A stretch of 64,000 nucleotides of DNA, taken from NCBI RefSeq assembly GCF_016306625.1, contig NZ_JACOII010000031.1, forward strand, positions 28,543-92,542, written 5' to 3'. Numbering within the stretch: position 1 is the first letter of the stretch; each line of letters begins with the position of its first letter. The DNA comes from Xenorhabdus lircayensis (GTDB lineage Bacteria; Pseudomonadota; Gammaproteobacteria; Enterobacterales; Enterobacteriaceae). A program made the position numbers and the translations under genes. The notes beneath the pieces were generated by a model. The model saw nothing but the letters and a program-made list of their open reading frames with translations. It was not told where the DNA came from and did not search any database. Shown one piece after another: positions 39,701-46,900 of the stretch.

Positions 39701-41229
39701 CCCCAACGGGTTTTCGGCAACGGATAAACAGGTTGTTCACCTTGCTGGAAAGTCTGATCCAGTGCATTGCTATCTTCGGTTTTCGCCATATGCAAGCCAA
39801 TCCCGACGATAGCCAACCGTGCAAGTTCTTGATGTTTCTCACGGGGGCTTTTGCTCTCTTGAATACATTTGGCGCGCCGTTCTGGGGTATCTTCCCCAAT
39901 CACCATATGAGCATTAACGCCACCAAACCCAAAAGCATTGATCCCCGCACGCTTCGGTCTGGTAGTCGCAGGCCACGGCTTCGGCGCACGCACGATATGG
40001 TCAAGGTTCAACACGCCATTGGGTGTCGAAACCAGTTGATTGACCCCAGGTGTCGCAGGGATCAGGTTATGCTCCATCGCCAGTATCACTTTCAGCAAAC
40101 TGCCCATACCTGACGCCGTGAGCATGTGACCATTAATCGCTTTATTTGCCCCAATCAGAGGGATTTTGTCATGCGCCCCAAAGAATCTTTCAACGGTAGC
40201 CAGTTCAATCTGATCGCCTACCGGAGTGCCCGTTGCATGGCATTCGAGATAATCGATATCCGGTGCGTTGTTGGAATAAGCCCGTTCCAAGGCAATGTGT
40301 TGTCCCTGCACATCCGGTACTAGCATGTGCTTCGCGCCAGCATCGTTGGATAAACCAACGGATTCAATGACACCGTAGATTTTGTCATTATCACGCACTG
40401 CATCAGCGTAACGCTTGATAGCAATGATCCCTGCCCCCTCACCGGCTTTCAGCCCTTCGGATGTTCTGTCGAAGGGAATGGAAGCCCCTTTGTCTGGAAA
40501 AGCCTGCAATATGTTGAAACCATGGTCGATATAAATATGGTCAGCATGGCAGACCGCCCCCACCAGCATCATGTCCGCTTTATGGTTAAACAGATAATCC
40601 GATGCCAGTTTGATGGCATACAATGCTGATGCACACGCCGCATCAAGGGCATAATGCGGGCCTGACAACCCCAATGCTAATGCCGCAATGGTAGCGTTGT
40701 GCCCACCGGTAATTAAATTCTGATCAGAGTAATTTTCTGTTGGCCAGACTGAATCAAAATGAAAATCAGGACGGCCAATTAATTGCTGAATATAAGGCTG
40801 TAATATTTTTTGATAAAGCGGACTCATTAATCGTTTACCGAAATGAGTCGGCATACCAATATTTCCGATAATTAAACCCGTTTTTTGCAAGATATTTTTT
40901 TGATGGCGATAACCACTGTCATTCAATGCCTGCTCTGAGGCATAAAGGGTCCATTTGAATAAGGCATCCAGTGATTTTAATTCATGCTCTGGCAAAGCAT
41001 ATCCCGAACCATCAAAATTAAAGTCCCTCACATGTCCATTACGGATATACGTAATTTTATCCGCTGTTCCTGATACCGGAGAGTAATAATGTTCAGGTTC
41101 AACTCCCAGTTCCAAGGCGGACAATGGCGTCGCGCAGTCCTTTTCCTGCAACAGATTATTCCAATATTTATCCAGCGTATCTGCACCGGGAAATAAACAA
41201 CCCATCCCGACAATTGCAATATTTTCCAT
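36793..41229 (-). CDS. PUFA synthase subunit, PfaC-like (KS, chain-length factor, two dehydratase domains)
   Basis: The 1478-residue multidomain enzyme. KS: LDAACASALY with Cys near 199, HATGTPVGD and INGHMLTASG complete the Cys-His-His set. The second KS-like domain (about 500-930) lacks the catalytic Cys (YGEESAPFK at the site), as expected of a chain-length factor. Two FabA-like hot-dog dehydratase regions follow (about 1085-1260 and 1290-1460); the second has HFKNDPVMPGTLLVEG. Near the C-terminus is a Tyr-Ser-Asp repeat (36980-37025). In PUFA synthases this subunit extends the chain and dehydrates it. It overlaps the downstream fusion gene by four bases; 157 bases with a palindromic repeat separate it from the upstream KR-DH gene. 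No PfaB-like acyltransferase gene is present in the operon. Confidence 0.93.
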   Translation of the reverse strand: MENIAIVGMGCLFPGADTLDKYWNNLLQEKDCATPLSALELGVEPEHYYSPVSGTADKITYIRNGHVRDFNFDGSGYALPEHELKSLDALFKWTLYASEQALNDSGYRHQKNILQKTGLIIGNIGMPTHFGKRLMSPLYQKILQPYIQQLIGRPDFHFDSVWPTENYSDQNLITGGHNATIAALALGLSGPHYALDAACASALYAIKLASDYLFNHKADMMLVGAVCHADHIYIDHGFNILQAFPDKGASIPFDRTSEGLKAGEGAGIIAIKRYADAVRDNDKIYGVIESVGLSNDAGAKHMLVPDVQGQHIALERAYSNNAPDIDYLECHATGTPVGDQIELATVERFFGAHDKIPLIGANKAINGHMLTASGMGSLLKVILAMEHNLIPATPGVNQLVSTPNGVLNLDHIVRAPKPWPATTRPKRAGINAFGFGGVNAHMVIGEDTPERRAKCIQESKSPREKHQELARLAIVGIGLHMAKTEDSNALDQTFQQGEQPVYPLPKTRWGGMEKRRDVLAMRGINQPPLGSYIEKFEFDCKHFKLPPNVIGPHLISHLFLLPVAEQAFIDAGYKLDGSKRNIAVIVAGGVDYGCLRYQARNEISWQLKQSLASSGIHLSEADTGALQGIVKDSLFPKPYPEGITGGIGNVVASRLAAHLKLNGPTFTLYGEESAPFKALELAQFMLTRQHVDAVMIASFSLGGSLENVLWDYQSNHGNQMVGDAGGVIVLKCEQNAIHDNTPTYAVLDGVGITHVPDHSIDFSASEIAIEMASRAALETAGCTPDNIDYVEVYAGGRPEEIATELSALSQVYAAPAGKPTVTIGTVKANYGHLLSATGLFGIIKVALQLAQRYLPALPDYPQRQELAQCAEGKFLLPANTQAWPAPTKGPRRAAVSHLGIDRAYSHVILSEPQEGKRARPTRRPESDQSGLKVTVYTAREKTVEEFILNEQTLARFAPLAAQGQKIMQARQIAQAQQIADVAPMIVMEQSINEAVKPVQTGQLPIELNHFIRSAQTQLHYLRAEQTFYQLIKEQLKLSTSSTPSVAPRTPVVFDEQQVLELTDGSVENVLGADYAEVDQYPIRTRMPSPPYLFVSRITALSAVKGKFEPCYIEWEYDVPEDAWYVVDGRMPAFVALESSHAMIVAFTVIGCDMMFKGQLSYRAVDSNTTIYSEMPRAGEVLRGRVNINSVVRVGSMALVGYEYLCYVGERLVFRLVANSGFFSRKDIEKAGNFDTRPYFANVVPAKPFTPLLHCDRTTFTEQDITHLMNGDVAACFGQQYGRVGQSKLCAPDSRMLNRVVSIDPVGGAFGLGQIVGEVDIDPAHWAFKAHFKNDPVMPGTLLVEGSEQLMKFYLFYLGLNSQTDLESHILTEHNYSAKFRGEVKCEPAVLQFRLTCKSIDATYSDNYSDSYSDGYSGAVSGHASAELLQNRLESITLVFVAETIYLGNVIGVSDNMGAKYTRRQRPDTTAELIQGSSK

Positions 41230-41306
41230 AGAAGGAAAGACTCCTGAAGATGACAGAGTTCTCCTGAGCGAACATTATCGCTCAGGAATATTATCAATTT
41301 ACTTTT

Positions 41307-41372
41307 TATACCCTTCATTTTCCAAATTGCTGCTTTGTTGGCTATTCTGCGATTTGAAATATATTGGGTATA
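41307..41372. repeat. Dispersed palindromic element, second copy in the polyamine operon
   Basis: TATACCC...CAAATTGCTGC on the left faces GCGATTTGAAATATATTGGGTATA on the right, an imperfect palindrome of 66 bases related to 30637-30697. It fills the gap between the KR-DH gene and the PfaC-like gene. Confidence 0.75.
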
Positions 41373-41386
41373 GTTATAGCCATTTA

Positions 41387-43921
41387 TTATTTTTCGTTAT
41401 TTTCCATGACTACCGGTTCACTCGGAGAAAATAATTTCCTTAACTCCTTGAAAACGGTAAATCGTGCATTATGAATCCAGCTATAAATACCGCCTTGCTC
41501 ATCATGAAAAATAATGTCGGCTATAATTTCAGTTGACATCTGATGCTTAATTTCTATTGACGCATAAAATTCCTGCCCAAATTTCAACTCAGCATATTGT
41601 TCTATTCTTTCAATTGCACTGGGTAAACCAGCTTGATCTTGCTGCAATAACCATAATACCGGCAACTGAAGTGCGACATCGTTAATGAACAGATTAAACA
41701 GGTTGGTCGAGAACTGTCCCTGCATTTCAGGCGTAACTGGCGCAACACAGCACTTCAATGTCATGTGATCATTGTCTACATGGACAACTTTCCGAATGCC
41801 ATGGAATACTTCCCCGTGGAACAGCATGTTTTCCCCATTCACACAGCCATAGAATGGCATCGTCTGTAGAACATCCGCCTTTAAATCGATCTGTACAGGT
41901 TTATATTCTGCTTCACGGCGTTGCAGATTCAGGATCAAAGTGGCCTGATAATGCTTTCTTTGTGCGCTGGCAATGATGAAATCCAATGCCAGACGCCCAT
42001 CTTCCGAATGATGCCGTGTGCTTGGCATCCATGTCACACGGTAAGATCCCACTTGTTTTGCATCAATTTGGAGGCTATCAAAAATAATGCCTTTCAAGAC
42101 GCTAAAATCAGCAATCGTCTCCAATTGATATCCGGGGAAGCGATCTTCACAAACCCTTGCCATCCAAGCAATCGCTGCCGTCGCTGGCAATACGGGCTTA
42201 CCATCAATGGCATGGTGATACAAGAACGGGTTATGGTTGAGGTTTAATTGACGATCAACTTGTTCTCCCGTGCCCAGTGCCTTGATTTTCTTCGCTGCCT
42301 TGTAACTACTTCCCCCAATCGTGACCTGAAGTGAGCGGTTATCACTAAATTCACGCACGAAACGCTGGGTTCCTTCCTCAAGTGGAATAATCACCATGTT
42401 CTGGGCATCATACGCCCGCTTGAGAACGTCGCTAACCATACCGCCATCCCACGGCCCCCAGTTCACTGAACGAATGATCCGGCTGTTTCTTCCTTTAATG
42501 GGCAAATGAATAAACTTATTCAGCGTTTCATTGGCAAGCGAGTAGTCAGTCTGTCCGGCGTTGCCAAAGAAACCAGAAACCGATGAGAACAGCATGACGT
42601 GGCGCAGGGACGTACAGTCCAACTCACGACACAAGTTCTCCAGTCCTTTGACTTTGGCATTAAAGACCGAATGCAAGTCTTCCCGCGTTTTCTTTTCAAT
42701 CCGTTTATCCGCAAGATTACCCGCGCCATGAATCAAACCCGTCACTGCTCCCATCTGCTGTTGAGCTTGGGTCAACGCGAGCTTCATCTGGTCAGGCGCA
42801 GTGATATCGCAATCCAGATAAATGGCTCGCCCTCCCGCTTGATGAATGGCCTGCAATGTCTGTTTGATTTCTTCAACGTGAGCTAATTGCCCCAACATGT
42901 TATTAATCTTGACCGGTGTCGGCTGTTCTCCTCGCGTTTGCAGGTAAGCAATTGCCGCTGCCTTACGCTCCGACAGCGTGCTTTTGCCTTCTGCCCATTC
43001 CGGCAATGGAACAGTGATATCCGTGCGGCCAAGCAGAATAAAAGACGCCTGACTCTGTTTGGCCAATTCAATGACACATTGTGCAGTAATGCCACGGGCA
43101 CCCCCAGTGACCACCAGAACATCCTGCGAAGTCGCCTGATTAGCCGATGATGCCCCTGAAAGCCCTTTTTCCTCTGACAGAGCCAGTGTCATGCGTTCGC
43201 CATTCATGCCACGCCCAACTTCTGCCAAATCTGTCCGGCTATCTTGAAGTTCTTCCAGCACGATCTTTGCCACTTCACCATCTTTAACACGAGCATCAAT
43301 ATCCACGGTTCGGCAGAAGACATTTTTCCATTCGATATTCAGCGATTTAGTCAGCCCCGTCACTCCCGCAGACACAATCGGCAGATATTCACGCCCAGAA
43401 GTAAACAGTTCCCCGTCTCCCCGCATGACAATCATGAAATAACCCGCCTGCTGTTCATCATGGTTAAGGCTGCCTTGCAGACGTTTAGCCAGCATGAATG
43501 TTGTTTCAACCGAGAGGTAATCCCGTGCGTTGAAGACATCAGCCAAACCTTTGACCCCCTGCTTCGGTGACTGCAAGTAGATCATCCCTTCAATCGTGCC
43601 ATGCTCACGTTCAATTGCGGTCACGGCAACATCCAGAGCATTTTCATCACCCAGAGCAATCTGAGATTGCGCGAGTGTCAGGACAGCAACCTGCTGCCCT
43701 TGCTGCCTGAGTGCTTGGGCTATGTCATTAGCCACAATGTCATTAGCCACGCTGCCATTCACCGCCATTTCGCCCTCGTCCACCACTAACCAGCGTCTGG
43801 GGAATGAGAACACCCCCTGTAGACAATCCGGTATGGGCAGGGTGTTTTTCACCACGGCAAAACGCGAAACAGGTGAATCAGCAAAAGTGTCTTCTTCATT
43901 ATCCTGTGCAAGTTGAACCAC
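41387..43921 (-). CDS. PUFA synthase ketoreductase-dehydratase part (C-terminal half of a PfaA-like synthase)
   Basis: The frame codes for a large KR with inactive half (residues 1-260), the active Rossmann motif VVTGGARGITAQC (near 272), a catalytic Ser-Tyr pair (MLFSSVSGF, TDYSLANETLNK near 460), then a hot-dog dehydratase with NPFLYHHAIDGKPVLPAT near 565. As listed it begins at a GTG at 43921 that has no ribosome site and lies in the 3' arm of a hairpin. The frame is open upstream to the slippery site at 43951-43957, giving the extra residues VTEPQLLTPSV. It is therefore more likely made as the C-terminal half of a fusion with the KS-AT-ACP gene by -1 frameshifting (about 2360 residues), or it is the broken end of one ancestral gene. 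KS-AT-ACP-KR-DH in one chain is the order I recall for zeamine-type synthases. Confidence 0.88.
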   Translation of the reverse strand: MVQLAQDNEEDTFADSPVSRFAVVKNTLPIPDCLQGVFSFPRRWLVVDEGEMAVNGSVANDIVANDIAQALRQQGQQVAVLTLAQSQIALGDENALDVAVTAIEREHGTIEGMIYLQSPKQGVKGLADVFNARDYLSVETTFMLAKRLQGSLNHDEQQAGYFMIVMRGDGELFTSGREYLPIVSAGVTGLTKSLNIEWKNVFCRTVDIDARVKDGEVAKIVLEELQDSRTDLAEVGRGMNGERMTLALSEEKGLSGASSANQATSQDVLVVTGGARGITAQCVIELAKQSQASFILLGRTDITVPLPEWAEGKSTLSERKAAAIAYLQTRGEQPTPVKINNMLGQLAHVEEIKQTLQAIHQAGGRAIYLDCDITAPDQMKLALTQAQQQMGAVTGLIHGAGNLADKRIEKKTREDLHSVFNAKVKGLENLCRELDCTSLRHVMLFSSVSGFFGNAGQTDYSLANETLNKFIHLPIKGRNSRIIRSVNWGPWDGGMVSDVLKRAYDAQNMVIIPLEEGTQRFVREFSDNRSLQVTIGGSSYKAAKKIKALGTGEQVDRQLNLNHNPFLYHHAIDGKPVLPATAAIAWMARVCEDRFPGYQLETIADFSVLKGIIFDSLQIDAKQVGSYRVTWMPSTRHHSEDGRLALDFIIASAQRKHYQATLILNLQRREAEYKPVQIDLKADVLQTMPFYGCVNGENMLFHGEVFHGIRKVVHVDNDHMTLKCCVAPVTPEMQGQFSTNLFNLFINDVALQLPVLWLLQQDQAGLPSAIERIEQYAELKFGQEFYASIEIKHQMSTEIIADIIFHDEQGGIYSWIHNARFTVFKELRKLFSPSEPVVMENNEK

Positions 43922-43967
43922 AGACGGTGTTAGCAGTTGTGGTTCTGTTACTTTTTTGCGCCAGCCA
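43915..43967 (-). promoter_or_regulatory. Candidate programmed -1 ribosomal frameshift signal
   Basis: On the minus strand the KS-AT-ACP gene ends gcA AAA AAG TAA: the heptamer A AAA AAG (43957-43951) in the correct register, directly before the stop. Eight bases upstream is GAGGTGG, Shine-Dalgarno-like. Five bases downstream (TAACA) starts a hairpin: GAACCACA (43945-43938) pairs perfectly with TGTGGTTC (43922-43915) around 15 bases. Slip, spacer, stem and upstream SD match the arrangement known in E. coli dnaX. A -1 shift continues GTA ACA GAA into the KR-DH frame. The rival explanation is loss of one A from an ancestral run of seven, real or from sequencing. Confidence 0.6.
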
Positions 43968-46900
43968 CCTCAAATGTGTCGGTGGTTGAGGCCACGAACC
44001 CAAATGACCGCAATGTCGCTTCTGATCCTGTTTTAACAGATTCATGGGATTCGTTCTTTTCCTGCTCTCTGTCTCCGAGGAAAAACTCGACTGTTGAGGT
44101 ATTTTTTTCCGGCTCAACGGTCTCTTCCTCCTGATTAAGCAGGGTCTTAATAGCTTCATCTATCATCTGTTTGAAGAACACCGACATTTTGCTGATATTG
44201 CTTAAAGAATCGATATCAAGATCGTCCAGATCCCGGTTCTTAGAAGCGTCATGATAGATACCCGCATTTGCCGAGAACGCATCGAACATGGCTCCAAAGA
44301 TTTCTAGTCGCTTAATGGAATCGATACCCAAATCAGCTTCCAGATCCATCTCAGCCGTGATCATATCCTGCGGATAACCAGTTCTTTCACTAACGATAGC
44401 GATCAGTTGGCTGATAATTTTTTCTTCAGTAATTTGTTTAAAGTTCTGGAGCTGTTTTTCTACTTCAGGATCAAGTGGCTTGACTTGGGTTTCAGTCGAT
44501 ACAGCGATGGGTTTAACCGGTTCCGCTACCTCTGTCGGTGTGGATATAGATGTGGATGACATTACTGGCATTTCTGGCATCGGTGGAACGATTGGACGTA
44601 CTGATGCAATTTCTGTGATCGTGTCAACTGACGGGCTAGCGTCAACTGGCTTGGTTTTTTGTACAGGCGCAGTGTCCACTCTCATTTCTGGTGTAGATGT
44701 TACTGGAGTAGATGGTACTGGTGTAGATGGTACTGGCGTAGATGATACTGATGACACGGGTGCAGACGCCACTTTAACCGGAGCTGAGTGTTCCATCACA
44801 GGCTGTGCTGAACGCTTGGTGGATACCATTACTGGTGCCATTTTTCCTGATTGGAACAAGCCTTGCTGGGCCATGAAATAATGTTCATGGTTGGAGTGGT
44901 ACAATTCAAGATTCTTGTCCAGTAATTGAATACTCTGGTTCAGACTCGATAGCATGGTTGGCAGATTCTGGTTATCCTTACAGGTTTCCAGCAAGGTATA
45001 TTGTTTATCCAACAACATCCCCAGCAGTTGAATATAATCTTTTTGATTAGTCTGGAATTGTTCATGAAGCTGGCTCATGACTTGCTGTGCCTGTAACAGC
45101 CCATTTAACATATTTACATCTGAAACTTCGCTCAACTGGGTATTCTGTTCCATCTTGTTATCTCGTCTTTGAATAGTTGTCGGCATGTTTTGTGGAATCG
45201 TGTTTTGTGAAATCATGTTTTGTGAAATCATGTTTTGTGAAATAAAGTAGGTAGAAGTTGTTTTACTTTCGACGTTCTGTTCGATTTCCTCTTCGATGTT
45301 GCTTGTCACTTTTTCTGCCACGACTGCTTGTTGATGTTGTACTGCTTTTTTAACGGGTACTTCTTGTTTCAGTAGTGCTTCTTGTTTCAGTGGGGCTTCT
45401 TGTTTCGGTAATACCTCTTGTTTGAATTGCACTTCTTTTGAAGATTGTTCTTCTTTTTGGGATTGCTCTTCTTTTTTAGGTTGTGACGGCATAACTGGAG
45501 CCATCAGTTTTGATGCAGACTCAGTAATAAATTCATTAACTATGGTGCAGTCGCCATCCCGTAACGCGTTTTGACGTCGCGCCCAACTTTTCTGGGAAAA
45601 GAAAAAGCCGCCAGTTAGTTTGAACGTCAGACGTTTACTCTTGTCTTCTTCCATCGGTTGGAGACGCATGTGCTGATTGATTTCTTTGAGCCTCACCCCT
45701 TCTGCCAACAATCGGGCCTGAGCGCGGGCAAACTGTAACCGCTCTTCACCCTTGTCATTGAGGTTAACGGAAATCACTTCGTGCGCTTTGTCTTTCAGAA
45801 TATCGGCCACTAACTTACCCAGTATCCCTTTGGGCCCCACTTCAACAAACAGCCGGCCGCCCTGCTGATAAATGGCTTCAATGGTTTGACGGAATCTCAC
45901 TGGCTTGATCAATTGTTCAGCCAATAATTCCCGAATCTCTTGCGGAGAATTCCCATAACGTTCCGCTGTTGCACTGGAAAACAGTTTGCATTGCGGTGAT
46001 TTGAAATTAATGTCGGCCAACCGTTCACGGTAAGGCTGATAGGCCGGCTGGATAAATTCAGTATGGAAGGCCGCAGACACGGGCAAAATACGGCAATGTA
46101 TCCCTGTTTTTTTCAACTCATCATGAAGTTGGTGAATCAGGGAGGTCGCCCCTCCAAATACCACCTGCTGATCCGAATTATCATTGGCAATAATAATGCC
46201 GATGTAACGCTTCAATATTTCAGCACGTTGTGCTTGGGGGAGTGATGCCGCCAGCATTGCCCCTGCATCACGCCTTTCGCTATTCTCTGTTCCACGATGA
46301 TCACTGGCGGAGGCCGCTGCCCATCCCCTTGCAAGGGAAACACGATGGAAATCTTTCTCAGAAATGACACCTGCCGCCCAAAGTGCCGTGACTTCACCAT
46401 AACTGTGCCCTGCAACAAAATCAGGGGTGAATCCCATGTTTTTCAATACATTGAAATAGCCCGCGCTAATCGCGCCCAATGCTGGCTGGGCATTGGCAGT
46501 ATCCGTCAGCCGTTGTTGCTGTGCCTGATTCTCTTCTTCTGAAAATGCGGGTATCGGATAGATAACTGACGACAGTTCATGCCCTAATTCATTGATGGCA
46601 ATATCATCCAGTGCTTCCAGTGATTGACGCATTTCGGGGTAATCATTGGCGATATCACGCGCCATATTGACATACTGCGATCCCTGACCAGGGAACAAGG
46701 CAACTATCTTGCCATCCAGCATTTTCCCCTGTGGCTGGAAATAGATCCCGCGCGGATGTTCCCAACCACGGGTGCTGTTTTGCCGTAGCTGTTTAATCGC
46801 AATGGATAGTAGTTCAACTACCTGTTCTGCGGACTGGGATACAAACAGTAATCTGGCCTGCTGTGGCAGTAAACCGTCGATATCTTGCTGTTCAAGATGC

